The notes under the pieces: generated by a model | Databases searched by the model: none | The model's input: the letters and a program-made list of their open reading frames with translations, nothing else | What the model was told of the DNA's origin: nothing | Made by a program: the position numbers and the translations under genes | Origin: Astropecten irregularis | Lineage: Eukaryota; Echinodermata; Asteroidea; Paxillosida; Astropectinidae | Assembly (NCBI GenBank): GCA_963971285.1 | Contig: OZ020248.1 | Location: 3,844,001 to 3,908,000 of the forward strand | Direction of reading: 5' to 3' | DNA length: 64,000 nucleotides | In this document: in pieces, positions 23,270 to 34,486 of the stretch | Layout of the letters: every line of letters starts with the position of its first letter | Position numbering within the stretch: the stretch's first letter is position 1

Positions 23270-23645
23270 AAGTTATAATATAATTATGATTGGTTAAGGT
23301 TGTGAGCAGCACTCACATTTTGTCTAATCCAGCATGTACATGAAATAATAAACCTGTGAAAATTTGAGCTCAATCAAACATCTGAGTCACGAGAAAACGA
23401 GCGAAAACCCGACTCAGTTTTATAAAAACGTTCTTATAAAACGTAAAGAATGGCTTTGATCTTGCCCCGAGATCAAAACTGTTTTCGGTCTTTGTTTCTG
23501 ACTAATTTCTGGATAAGTACACCATTTTATGCGGAACTATTTTAACTGTATTTTTCTACCAGCACCATCTTCATATCCTGAAAGTTATACGTAAATCTGT
23601 GAACATTTCTGTTTGGGTATGTTACCAATCCTGTACAGTACCTAA
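23270..23645 (+). mobile_element. TTAA-type MITE, family B
   Basis: Runs from ATAATATAATTATGATTGG to GTTACCAATCCTGTACAGTACC with the ordered family B interior: CCAGCATGTACATGAAATAA, GAGTCACGAGAAAACGAG, ACCAGCACCATCTTCATA. Terminal TTAA sites are degraded. Confidence 0.82.
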
Positions 23646-23837
23646 TGTTGAAGTAAAATGCATACGTAGCTTACATTATTTTCCCGCCTTTTATAGCTCG
23701 TCGAACATCATGCGGTATGTCTTACAAATTGCTATACAAGTAGTAGACAGGATTTACCCAGCTATATGGATCTACCACAGAGGTATAACAAGTGAGACCC
23801 CCCCCCCAATTCACACGCCCTCAACGGAATGTGAACA

Positions 23838-23983
23838 GGGATCGATTTTACGAAGCCCTATATGATCAATCGTAACTCGAGTTATGAAGAATAAACCCAT
23901 CGTATCCTACATAGGGCTGCAATGCATCATACGTCCTAAAGGATTAATAGTAAGTTACGATGAGTTTGGTGAAATCGATCCCT
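23838..23983. mobile_element. Palindromic MITE, family D
   Basis: Perfect-looking outer ends GGGATCGATTTTACGAAG and GTGAAATCGATCCC. The interior has CGTAACTCGAGTTATGA, AGGGCTGCAATGCATCATA and AGTAAGTTACGATGAG. Confidence 0.85.
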
Positions 23984-24824
23984 GACCGGTTATCATGCAG
24001 AGTTCCATCGCATGAGTGGGCTGGTATTAGAAAAGAACCACACACAAAACACACAGGAATTGGCAACAGCAGCGATTCTACAAAGTCTGTGACAACTTTC
24101 ACCGACGCTAAAAACGCCCTTTAAAAATGAAAGGTGATGACGTTTGAATGATGTTGGCCAATGAACTCGCAGTCATTAATGTTTAACAACATTGCCGTGC
24201 ACGCATGCACCACACACGGAGATAACTGCGCACGGTCTCATAAGCGCGGGGAATACCTACATCAGCACGGAAAAAGACGGAACTCCCTCAGTCAAAACAA
24301 CAAGTTTGGGACTTTGGGGACACCATAATGAATGATTATTACGCTTGGGGGAGCGTTATTACTTATGCGTCATTCTGTCGATCCAAGGCATTCATTTATA
24401 ATGCGTCTGAATAATGGACGAAGGTCGGGAACCGAGAAAAGTGCAACATCCGGTTTGGTTTGATTTGAACCACTCGATCATTAGTAGGCCTATACCAGGT
24501 TGACACATTAGCCGACAGATGACGAAGGTTGGGCGGCTTTTGGTTTTTCATACTTGTCTGTTCCCGCCAGACCTGCGCATATGCTGTGCGTGTCGCGCAT
24601 GGACCCTAGCCCAATAGACGGACCGGAAGTGTGTAGTGAAGGTACAAGACAAATGCATTATGGGACAGTCTGCGACCTGCGTTAAAAAAGATGTGTTTCT
24701 AATTGCTCACGAAGTCAAATATAGGCCCCTACCGGTTATATCCACGAAAGGGTGTATTACGGTGAAGGCTGTAACACCCCCCCCCCACCCCCCCCCCCCC
24801 CCATACCAAAAATTCACAGCAGTG
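23984..24824. other. Unassigned sequence with poly-C tract
   Basis: No gene recognised. A C-rich run with a single A lies at 24775-24802, directly before the family E element. Confidence 0.5.
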
Positions 24825-25070
24825 TGGGGCCAATTTCATAAAACTGTTAAGCACAAAAAATTGCTAAGCATGACATTTCTGTCTTAATAAAAACAAGGGT
24901 TAACAACCAAATGTCCACGTGTTGTGTACCACTTGTGATTGTTCTTTGGCTGCTGTTCGCTGACCATGAATATCAAATGAAATTTTCAATGGTGGTTTGT
25001 TTTATTGGGCGAGACATTTTTGTGCTAAGCCAATTTTTGTGCTTAACAGTTTTATGAAATTGGCCCCTGG
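24825..25070 (+). mobile_element. Palindromic MITE, family E
   Basis: Ends GGGGCCAATTTCATAAAACT and TTTTATGAAATTGGCCCC are near-perfect inverted copies. The subterminal GTTAAGCACAAAAAATTGC and TTTTTGTGCTTAACAG pair. The centre has GATTGTTCTTTGGCTGCTGT. Confidence 0.88.
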
Positions 25071-25730
25071 CCTTACAATAACATTCAAGTCAAGCTACTC
25101 CACTTCAGTCGGTCGGAGCGGAAGTGTAACAAGGGGGTACGGAGGGGGCTATAGGAATGACTGAAAATGAATTTTCATCGCAGAATATTACCAAGTGTAT
25201 TAATAAGTCATTTATAATGACCTTGGGCCGACTTTGCCAGGAGTGAAAATTTATAATTTGGTCAGCTCCGCCTGGTCACAGAGACTATAAGGAGAAATCC
25301 CATCCGGGAACTTTTGACATTATGACATCACCAAAAGGGTATTGAAAAAAAACCGACATGGTTGGAAATGAAATTCTCATAATATATTTTCATGCATAAG
25401 TCTGCGTGTGTTTGCAGAACGTAATTGGGATGAATACAAAAATCTCATGCATACTTGTCGATGCATGATACCCAAGTGGACATGTGGCGTGACAGTAGTG
25501 GGTATGCATGGGACAGAACTGACCGGTATAAAGCACGAGACGGAAGGCATTTCGGAAGAAGCCGATAAGAAACATAATTAAGACACTTTCTTCACAACAG
25601 GAAATGGGCGATTCCACAGGAAGGAAGTTGGGCAATGGACGTCAATATTGATTTCTGTCTGTCTAGAGAACAAGACTTTAGTCAATAAATAAGAGAGAAA
25701 TGTGATATAAGAATGAATTAGTATTAAATG
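25071..25730. other. Unassigned intergenic sequence
   Basis: No supported gene. The minus frame at 25390-25635 does not resemble a known family. Confidence 0.5.
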
Positions 25731-26320
25731 TACGGAGCTCTAGAGCTGCCAAGTTGAGAACCTGAGATAAATTATCTCGGGAAGACCACATTCTTACGGA
25801 GCTCTAGAGGTGCCATCCGACTTGTTGTGATCCTGAGGTAATTTATCACGGGATGACGACATCTTAAATTCAAGATGTCGACATTCTGAGATAATTTATC
25901 ACGGGATGACGACATCTTAAATTCAAGATGTCGACATTCTGAGGTAATCAATCACGGGATGACGACATCTTAAATTCAATTTGTCGACATCCTGAGATAA
26001 TTTATCACGGGATGGCGACATCCTAAAATCAAGATGTCGACATCCTGATATTATTTAGCGCGAGATGACGACATCATAAATTAAACATGTCGACATCCTG
26101 AGATAATCTATCACGGGATGACGACATCCTAAATTCAATATGTCGACATCCTGAGATAATCTATCACGGGATGACGACATCCTAAATTCAGTATGTCGAC
26201 ATCCTGAGATATCTATCACGGGATGACGACATCCTTAAATCAAGATGTCGATATCCTGCCCGTAATTTGTCGTCATCCCAAGATAAATTATCACAGGATG
26301 TCGACACCTTGAATTGCATC
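25731..26320. repeat. 53-bp palindromic satellite
   Basis: About nine monomers with a constant 53-bp period (the A of GGGATGACGAC falls at 25853, 25906, 25959, 26012, 26065, 26118, 26171; the last step is 52). Each monomer alternates a GATAATTTATC palindrome with an imperfect hairpin of GATGACGACATC and GATGTCGACATC. The left edge has two GGAGCTCTAGAG copies 65 bp apart. The last monomer is partly inverted (GTCGTCATCCCAAGATAAAT). Confidence 0.92.
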
Positions 26321-27106
26321 GAAGAAGGAAACAGATAAACAGCCGAGCAATTAATTTTGAACCCTATACCATGACAGAAAAAAACCACTATTTTAAAAAA
26401 GGGCCAAAATTGCCAAAGTATCACTTCAAAAGAAAACTTCTTTTTTGAATTTTATAGAAGGTTCATCAAATCCAAACCATTTTATGAAAAATACTTACGA
26501 CCGACCCCTTTTTTGTGAACTGTAGTTGTTGTTGATGACTTTGTTGTTGCAATCTATTCATGGCTTGAATGAAGTCATTATCTTCATTTCATAATATCTT
26601 CATTTTGAGTAAAACTAATTATATTGAACAAAGCCGTCGATGACGAAAATGCCATTCAGACAGCCGGAGGGGATATCTCTATGGCAACGCCATGGAGACA
26701 GATGAGATGAAATGATTATAAAACAGACTAAACAACTGAATTATCCCGGAGCGTCGTTAGGCGTTGCCTAGAAGATAATTGTGATGACTTATCTTTCTAC
26801 AGCTCGTTTCGTTCGGAATTTGAAATACGTAAGAAATCTGACCGAAAAGTCTTTTTGTGTTTTCACATCCGCTGTTCGAGTGTGTGTCTTTCAGGCTGTA
26901 TACAAAAAAACAAATTGCCTACAAAGAGGGTAACTGTACGGGAGCAGACAATGACGATGTGGGAAGGACAGAATGAACGTGATAGCGAGTAAGGGGAGGA
27001 ATTTCGTGGAGGAACCCCGGCTCTCACCCCGCCCACCCCTTGAAAGAGTTGGCGTATTACGACAATGCAATGATGAATCTACCATTGTACTAATAGCAAG
27101 ACAACT
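26321..27106. other. Unassigned intergenic sequence
   Basis: No gene or shared repeat recognised. Two GATGAC-type words remain from the neighbouring satellite. Confidence 0.5.
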
Positions 27107-27295
27107 TTAAAGGTAGTATCATACTTTGGTAAGAGACCAAGAAATACTGTGGCCGTTTTCGCTGTTTTCTCAAAAAGTGGACAACGTATGGGACTGAAAT
27201 TTTCACAGATTATACTGTTACTGTATCTGTCTTGATATTTTTGGCCACGAATCTGTATTTCTTTGACAAAAACCAAACTATGATACTACCTTTAA
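27107..27295 (-). mobile_element. Short complete TTAA-type MITE, family A
   Basis: TTAA followed by AGGTAGTATCATACTTTGGT at the left and ACCAAACTATGATACTACCT then TTAA at the right. Only the CTCAAAAAGTGG to TCTTTGACAAA half of the interior is present, so this is an internal-deletion derivative. The shortest copy with both ends intact. Confidence 0.88.
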
Positions 27296-27355
27296 AAGTA
27301 CATCTGTGAACATTTCTGTTTCGGTTTCTTACCAAATTAAAGTATGATACACATG
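27296..27355 (+). mobile_element. Family A right-end remnant
   Basis: ACATCTGTGAACATTTCTGT then TTTCTTACCAAATTAAAGTATGAT, abutting the previous element. A small scar of a second copy. Confidence 0.65.
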
Positions 27356-28049
27356 ATTGTCTCCATGCATGACTGCGAGAAAAGAATATCAGTCTTGCCG
27401 TCTTGAGTTGTGGTTGTTGGTTTTTCACATTTTAAGCCGTCTGGGCCTTGCCTTCCAAAATTGTTGGTTTTCCTACAGGCGGTATACGAAAATTAATGAA
27501 TAAACAAACAAATCACTGCTGAGAAGGCAAAGCGAAATGAAGATGACATGTCAATTTCACAGCCTCAATCGTGGGTTTTGTTTATGCATAAACCTTAAAG
27601 TATACTCACAGTGGTCTATACCCATCATGACAAGTAATAATTTACGTTCTCACTTTTCCATTTTGAGAGACAGAGGGTTTATAGCTGTCAGAAGTTGGGA
27701 AACCTTTTCCAAAAACAGCAAGGTACTATATTACCCGAGACCTGATCGCTTTATGCTTCCAGTTTCCTTATATACCGTCCTTCAGCCAGGGATAAGTGTG
27801 GATGAATCCTCGATCATCTCGCGGTGCAGTCCCCGAGGGGTTTGGGACTGTAAATGATCGTAGTTGGGAGTCCGGGTTTCGACGAAAATAAAATGTCAGA
27901 GCTTTTGGCCTATACATATCGTGGGCGTGCACATAGGTGCTTGGTGTGTTTATGTGATTTTCCTTCGACCCCAATTCGGATTTGGTGATTTAGGAGTGCG
28001 GTGTGAGATCTTTGCTTCTGTAACTCAGTGTTTTGGAGCTGTTAAAAAT
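27356..28049. other. Unassigned intergenic sequence
   Basis: A frame of 106 codons at 27537-27857 is open but has no recognisable domain and overlaps an opposite frame. I do not call it. Confidence 0.45.
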
Positions 28050-28520
28050 ATACTGCTGATGCTGATGCTGTGTTGTGTTGTGTTGTTTGGTGTCGTTTAG
28101 ATATATGTTGATGTTACTGCTGTTGCTGCTGCTGCTGCGAGTGCTGCAGTCGCGGTTGTTGTTATTAAGGTAGTTTTGTTCCTGATGTTACTGTTGCTGC
28201 TGCTAGTGTCGCTGATGTTAATTGTCTATGCTCAGCTGTAGTTGCCACAATGTTGTTACGTGAAGCTGTTGCTGCTGTCTTTTAATGTTGTTGTTGGTGT
28301 TGCTTCTCAGTTGTTGATGCTATAGTGTTGTCTTTGCTGCTGCTGCTACTACGGCTGTTGTTGTTGTTGCTGCTTGTGCTCTTGCCGCTGTTACTGCTAT
28401 TGCTGATGCTGTTGCTGATGTTAATGTTGTTGTTCATGCTGCTGCTGGCCTGCAGCTGCCAGCGTCGTTATGGTCGTGTTTTATCGTTGTCATTGTTGCT
28501 GCTCTTGTTTTTGTGTTCCT
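28050..28520. repeat. Degenerate CTG/TGT trinucleotide tract
   Basis: A long imperfect run of GCTGCT, GTTGCT and GTTGTT triplets. The open frame at 28325-28534 is almost all leucine and is explained by the triplet repeat. Confidence 0.85.
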
Positions 28521-28863
28521 ATTTTATGACTTGATTTGGCTTTTGATTATTCTTAACCGTTCTTCGTGCTGATTGGTTACCTGGTTAATTTTGAATACAA
28601 GCTTCCACACTCGTGCGCGCATGCTCGGGGGCATGCTCATTTCCACGAAGGATCAACCTGTCCACTGCTTAAGCCTCGCTTTGCGAAAAGGCTTTAGATT
28701 TATGATTGCTTCCCTACGGCCGGATCAACCTCTTCCACTCAGGTAAGATGGACACAGGCGTACCATCATCATCGCACAGTGCCTATAGGGGCATGAACGA
28801 GAGGATTATCTTCGTTGGTGGTTCCCTGACGGTTCTTTAATGAAATGTGCAAATCGTCAATGC
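28521..28863. other. Unassigned intergenic sequence
   Basis: Nothing recognised. Confidence 0.5.
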
Positions 28864-29199
28864 AATTTGGTTTTTGTCAAAGAAATGCAGATTCATGGGC
28901 AAAAATATCAAGAAAGAAAAAACAGTCATCTGTGAAATTTCCAGTTCCATACGGCCACCACTTTTTGAGAAAACGGTGAAAATTCTTTTCTTTCTTTTTT
29001 TAATCTTTTCACCGCCGTATTTTTGATCTTCCGAAGATCAAAATTGTTTTTGGTCATTGCTTTTCTGGATAAATACAGCATTTCAGGCAGAAACATTTTA
29101 ACGGTATGTGTCTACCATCGCCATCTTCATACCCTGTAAGTTATAGGTAAATCCGTGAAGATTCCTGTATCGGTATCCAAAGAATGATAGCACCTTTAA
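28864..29199 (+). mobile_element. TTAA-type MITE, family A (left tip lost)
   Basis: Starts TTTGGTTTTTGTCAAAGAAA and ends AAAGAATGATAGCACCTTTAA. It belongs to the GATCTTCCGAAGATC hairpin subtype seen also at 41366-41695. Confidence 0.8.
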
Positions 29200-29762
29200 G
29201 AATGGGACGTATATCCTTCACAGACAGAGTATCTCATTGAAGAACCTTCCCTGTCTTGAAACGTCATTTCTAGTTCTTCAAAGAACAAATCGAATCACAA
29301 TTAATCATGTGAACTAATTGTTCCTAAAGAATCGTCTAGATATTTCGAAATGATGCTCGTCAGATCTTGAATTGGATCGAATGACAGCCATGAGTTTATA
29401 GCTACATGACAGTACATCACATGCAGGCCTTATGCACACTATTATAATTATGAAGGGCCCTGCGTTCACAATCTTTTCAAGATTCGGTATAAAACGAATA
29501 AGAGAGTGTTTTTTTTTCAAGAAGACAAAAGGGGACTAACTGTACAGGTTGCAAATAACAAACAAGACTAATTGTAAATGGAAAACGTGTGCATTAACTG
29601 CCTTAAATGACTGTAAATTGTCAAGCAACTTGTTGCAAATGGTTTATACTGCGAAAATTAACGTCGCATTTCGCTTGGATCTGCATGAATTGGCACAGTA
29701 TAGTAAAATGTACCCAACTCCCCATACATTCGCAGCGAATACTGAATCTAAATTTTAGCCTG
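29200..29762. other. Unassigned intergenic sequence
   Basis: Nothing recognised. Confidence 0.5.
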
Positions 29763-29908
29763 GGGTCGATTTCGCCAAACTCATCGTAACTTACGATAAA
29801 TCGTAGGACTTATGATGCATTGCCAGCCCCACGGCCATGTATGATACAATGGATGATTCTTCGTAACTCGAGTTACGATCGATCGTAGGGCTTCGTAAAA
29901 TCGACCCT
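29763..29908 (-). mobile_element. Palindromic MITE, family D
   Basis: Ends GGGTCGATTTCGCCAAACTC and GGCTTCGTAAAATCGACCC. Interior in reverse order to 23838-23983: CATCGTAACTTACGAT first, GTAACTCGAGTTACGATCGA last. Confidence 0.87.
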
Positions 29909-30502
29909 AGGTTCATATTTCACTCATGGAAAGCGAAGCTGCCCTTACGACTGTGGATAATACGCAACTAACGAATGTTCGCAAGATGTCCACAGCACTA
30001 TTGAACTCGTGCGAATTGTTCGTTCACGAGTCAGTTATGACGTCATCTTAGTTTAGTTTCGCAATTCGTATCAAAAAAGGAACTCGGCTCATACAGTCGC
30101 AACAATTCGCATTTGTTTGCGAAAATTCGTTACCATCAATAACCCCCATAACGACGTCATATGTCGCTTCGCAACGCCCTTTTCTTTGCAAAAAGAACAT
30201 CCGAACTAGCTGTGTATTAATAAGTTCACTTAAAGACGTCATGGTGTAGCTTTTCAGTGCGGGTCTTGGTATTACTGTAATTCTATAGAGCACTTACAAT
30301 CTACACAAGTAAGGAACGTATTTGCAATTAAACTAAAACTGGTACTAATAATCCCTTAAACATCTGTCAGTGCAATTGAGTGACTGAATGATAGGTGTAG
30401 GAGTTTACCACAGCCAGGGAAACCCTGCGTTGAATATCAGGTGGAATACTTTAATGATGTTAATGAGGTTTGTGCAGGTTAGTACCAATCAATATACCAA
30501 GA
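29909..30502. other. Unassigned intergenic sequence
   Basis: No supported gene. Confidence 0.5.
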
Positions 30503-30830
30503 TACAGTACATGATTGGTAACATACCCGAACAGAGATGTTACACAGAATTACGTATAACTTTCAGGGTATGAAGATGGTGCTGGTAGAAACATACCGTT
30601 AAAATATTTTCGCCTGAAATGGTGTATATTTATCCAGAAATTAGTAAAAACACAGACAGAAAACAGATTTTTTTCTCTGGGTAAGATCAAATCCATTCTT
30701 TATGTTTTATAGGGAAAATGGAGCTAAAAGTTTCACAGGCTTATTATTTCATGTACATGCTGGATTACAGAAAGCGTGAGCGCTGCTTTCCTGTGACCTT
30801 TAACAATCATGTATTATACCTTTAACATAA
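30503..30830 (-). mobile_element. TTAA-type MITE, family B (inverted)
   Basis: Starts CAGTACATGATTGGTAACAT and ends ACAATCATGTATTATACCTTTAA. The GAGTCACGAGAAAA block is deleted, leaving GGGAAAATGGAGCTAAAAG. Confidence 0.82.
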
Positions 30831-31759
30831 AGAAACGTGATTGATAATTATATAGGGCCTATCCCTTGCATATAATCCTTATGTACATGTATAATGTGGA
30901 AAGATAATAATAATACAATAATTCAACATTTATAATGTGCTCTTTACATAATAATGATCAAAGCGGAAGGAAGATGTCATAATATATCATTTATCACCAT
31001 CAGGGTGTTACCAAGGAAATCACCATAAAAGCAACATGATATAAACCACCATAAAACTATGGCAACCACCTTGCTGGTCAGCTTTGCGCAAAAAAAACCC
31101 AAAACATACATTCTTGACAAGGTAAGTCTACAGTTGACGAAAAAAAGGCCATTTAAGAAACGTTTATTATTTTTCCTTGCATTAATGTACAGTTTGCTAA
31201 ATGGCAAAACCATTCAAATGGATTTTTCTGGCAGGTAGCCTGATTTCATTTAACTAGGGATTTTCTTTTTCACTTCTTTTGCACTTGCACATTATTTTGT
31301 TGGAAAGCTTTCACTCCTCTATTAAATTGATGCACGGCTATTAAGGAACACTCCATAAATTTACAACAGTTAATGTTCGTGTTTGCATTTTCAAGCCAGT
31401 TAGTTCCAAAGTGCTTCTCAAAAACGGGTATCTCCTATCAAGAGCTAAGTGTCTCAATTCAAGCCACGAAAAAGATAAGTCTGGTTCAATGATTATAATA
31501 AATTGTGTCCCACTTTTTATAAATTATAATTTCACGACTGGATTGCAAGGCTATAGTAACATATTGAGCAGTTTTCTAATATGCGAAAGCGGTCAGACCT
31601 TTGCCCATCGACAAACAGACCGTGTATTTTGGGCCTTTCAACCCCCGGGGCAACGATCAACTTGACTTAGGGACACCCTTGGACAAGGCCGGCTCTCGAT
31701 TGTTTAATTCGTCGGCAGTGAACAGCAAGGCGATTTGACTGACAACATCAAGCCCGTGC
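30831..31759. other. Unassigned AT-rich sequence
   Basis: No gene or shared repeat recognised. Confidence 0.5.
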
Positions 31760-31859
31760 TGGACTATAAAGCTTCAAGGATCGTAGTACCGAACAGGATC
31801 AAGACCACCATCATCATCAACCACGGGGGGAAAAGCCAGAGCACTCTCAACTTGTAGTT

Positions 31860-32183
31860 ATGACTCTAGGTCTGACAAGAGATGGCCTGTCGCTGGAAGG
31901 GACCCGTCGGCTTAGCGCGGTTCACGGTAGGTCACTCACGGTCGAACGGCGCGAGGGAGCCGGGGAAAAAACCGATCGCGAAGTGGTCGCCCCGGTCGTC
32001 TTCTCTTCTAGCTCCCCTCGTCTCGGGCGCCGGGTCGAGCGGGGTAGAAGACGGGATAAAATGGTAAAAGGCAGACCAGCACGATCTAACCTTTCGCTGG
32101 GGATAAATCTGAAACCGATCGAGACGACAGATTTCCATAAACAGCCCTGGGTTGGGACAGCTGATAACGTTTGGCCGGTTTAA
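31860..32183 (+). CDS. Uncertain GC-rich open frame, 107 codons
   Basis: An ATG frame of 107 codons in an island rich in CpG, clearly unlike the AT-rich flanks. It encodes a basic peptide rich in Arg, Gly and Ser (VERREGAGEKTDREVV, then RRVERGRRRDKMVKG) with no domain I recognise. A CTATAAAG word lies about 97 bases upstream (31763-31770). A CACG|GTAGGT donor-like site lies inside at 31924-31933. It might be a lineage-specific gene, a 5' exon with promoter, or a chance frame in a CpG-rich segment. The opposite strand is also open at 31932-32138, which lowers confidence. Confidence 0.2.
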   Translation: MTLGLTRDGLSLEGTRRLSAVHGRSLTVERREGAGEKTDREVVAPVVFSSSSPRLGRRVERGRRRDKMVKGRPARSNLSLGINLKPIETTDFHKQPWVGTADNVWPV

Positions 32184-32599
32184 GTTAATTCATGAGGGCT
32201 ATTTTTCAACCATTGGTGATGCTGTTTTCTCAGTATATTGTAGGTCATTTATTTCGGCTGCATCCGTAGTCTGGATGTTTTGAGGCTTTTTGTCCGTTGG
32301 TCTGTTTGTTCGTCTGTCTGTGTAGACTCTTTAAATTCTTGTAGCGACAATAATGGATTTGGCCTTATGCAAATTCCCTGCCAAGGTAGTCAAATAAGGT
32401 ATAGCACTGGGCACTGCATAGTGCGCATACGTTTAACCAATCAACCAGCCATCCACCAATTATGAACTATCAACCAATCAAATTCAACCCTTGGTATTCG
32501 TCAGCCATTCAGCAACTTAGCCAGCCAATCGACAAGCCATCCACCGATCTACTTTAGACAAACCTGAAAATCCTGTGTCAATGCAAAATACAATGTTGT
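32184..32599. other. Edge of CCAG/CCAA satellite
   Basis: Scattered CAACCAATCAACCAGCCATCC phrases at 32435-32545 appear to be an older, decayed outlier of the satellite at 32600-33087. Confidence 0.5.
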
Positions 32600-33087
32600 G
32601 CTGAAAATCAAGGTTTCGGCGATCAAAGGGTCAACCAACCAGCCAACCAGACAACCAACCATGCAACCAAGCAACCGAGAGCCAGCCAACCAGCCGGGGA
32701 GTAATCTAACCAGCCAACCAGCCAACCATAACGAACAAACGAGCCAGCCAACCAGCCGGGGAGTATTCTAACCAGCCAACCAGCCAACCAGCCAACCATA
32801 ACGAACCAACGAGCCAGCCAACCAACCAACCGGGGAGCCAGCCAACCAGACAGCCATCCAACCAGCCATCCAGCCATCCACCCAGCCACCCAGGCAACCA
32901 GTCAACCAGGCAACCAGCCAAACACTCAACCAGCCAGCCAGCCAACCAACCAACCTACCAGCCAACCAGCCGTCCAACCCGGGGAGCCAGCCAACCAGCC
33001 AAGCAGCCAACCAGCCAGCCAGCCAACCAGCCAGCCAACCAGCCAACCAGTCAACCAGTCAACCATGCCGACAACCAACCAGCCAAG
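32600..33087. repeat. CCAG/CCAA tetranucleotide satellite
   Basis: Built from CCAACCAG and CCAGCCAA octamers with higher-order segments of about 60 bp carrying CCGGGGAGTA-type words (32696, 32757 and, diverged, 32832). The minus-strand frames (Gly-Trp-Leu-Ala repeats) follow from the octamer. A right-hand edge abuts a family I repeat. Confidence 0.93.
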
Positions 33088-33325
33088 CTTTTGCATAGCG
33101 CAATACTCATCTCTGGAATGGACTGGTTCCTAAGTTTAATTGTGCCATTCTTATCAATCCTGAACAGTGCATTTTGTGCAAGACGTTTGTTATGAAAGCT
33201 TGCCCTGAATCATGTGATATAGCAACAGTGTCGTAGTCTGGGGAAATTTAAACTGGGGTGTTTATGCAATGAAAGAAGTCTGTGTACCATATATTAGTCA
33301 GATTTAACTAGCAATGGCTTATTGC
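33088..33325 (+). repeat. Family I foldback: centre and right arm
   Basis: Shares AAGCTTTTGCATAG, TCTGGAATGGACTGGTTCC, AATCATGTGATATAGCAA and CTGGGGTGTTTATGCAATGA with 46583-46920. The centre (33102-33197) is in the opposite orientation relative to the right arm. The left arm is lost to the satellite. Confidence 0.75.
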
Positions 33326-33905
33326 AGAAAACAAGCTTAACCTCTGTCTCCCTTACACAACTCCAAATAGCCTTGGACAGGGTCAGTAGGCTCTATTGAT
33401 CTTCCATTCCCCAGGCCAGCCATTAATTAAAAAACCCACAGTCATAGGTTTGCATTATTACACACGACGTCATTAAAGGCACAAACACACAACAAAATGC
33501 AATTACCAATTAGCTGAGAGCCATACCAAGAAAACATGTCAACAATAGAGTTCCGTAAATCTCTTCTGTCTACAACCAGCCTGTCTTATTATATTCTTAG
33601 TATGAAAACTTTCACCTTCTATCCGCTAATTAAGATTCCGTAAATTTAATAAAAAGCTGATTGAATTATTCAAATAGCGCATGGTGATCTAGGTAATCTT
33701 TGTCACCAACTCGTCCTACGTGTGCAATCCGCGATTTATGCAATCATTCAAAGTCGCCCTTGGCGAAATAATTAGGCCTACCTGATGTGCCATGTTTCTT
33801 TCCGTAACGTCTGGAAAAACTGCAAACATTTTGTGCATTTTGTGCGGTCTTCGAACGCAGTTTTCTTGAAGTTGGGGGTATTCCTGGGAATAGTAGTTTG
33901 GGGAC
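33326..33905. other. Unassigned intergenic sequence
   Basis: Nothing recognised. Confidence 0.5.
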
Positions 33906-34112
33906 CTGGGGCCAATTTCATAAAGCTGCTTAAGCACCAAGATGTGCTTATAAGCACTAAAAACCTTGGTAAATAAAATCAGTATGCCAGCCAAAATTCC
34001 TTGTGAATGTTATGCTCAGCAGACAATGGCCGAATACAAGTCTAAAGCAGTAAACATCACATGAACATTTGGTTGGTGATCCTGTTTAATCAAGGAAGAA
34101 TTTTCATTATGC
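33906..34112 (+). mobile_element. Family E MITE, truncated right half
   Basis: GGGGCCAATTTCATAAAGCT through the CATCACATGAACATTTGGTT centre, matching 19754-19992. It stops at TGCTTAA, where a family A element begins. The right end does not resume after it. Confidence 0.82.
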
Positions 34113-34372
34113 TTAAAGGTAGTATCATACTTTGTTTTTTTGTCAAAGAAATACAGATTCATGAGAAAAAATAGCAAGACAGATACAGTCACAGTCATCT
34201 GTGAAAATTTCAGTCCTATACGGTGCTCACCGTTGAGAAAACAGTGAAAAACTGCCACAGTATTTCTTACGTCTTTTCTCTTTTATTTTTGATCTTTTAA
34301 AAGATCAAATTTTAACAGTATGTTTCTACCATCACCATCTTTATACCCTGTAAGTTATAGGTAAATCTGTGG
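34109..34372 (+). mobile_element. Family A MITE inserted at TTAA in a family E copy
   Basis: TTAAAGGTAGTATCATACTT, then the common blocks to GTAAGTTATAGGTAAATCTGTG. The expected right terminus is missing. The left boundary falls at the TTAA of CTTAAGCAG in the host element. Confidence 0.82.
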
Positions 34373-34486
34373 GCGACAATCAGTCAATCACTGCATGCAG
34401 GAAACGAATTAATTTAGGTTAATTTTGGCTGAGTGTTATCATAAATATTTAATGTATTAAATAATTTCACAGAATATAAGACCGTC
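34373..34486. other. Unassigned sequence
   Basis: Short gap with nothing recognised. Confidence 0.4.

Noticed and set aside
25840..26300. CRISPR-like regular repeats
   Set aside because: The monomers are contiguous 53-bp satellite units without unique spacers, in a eukaryotic setting with no cas genes.
28325..28534. Leucine-rich frame resembling a membrane segment
   Set aside because: Product of CTG/TTG triplets; no signal or flanking domain.
32623..33046. Gly-Trp-Leu-Ala repeat frames on minus
   Set aside because: Three overlapping frames are open at once, as expected from the CCAG/CCAA octamer.
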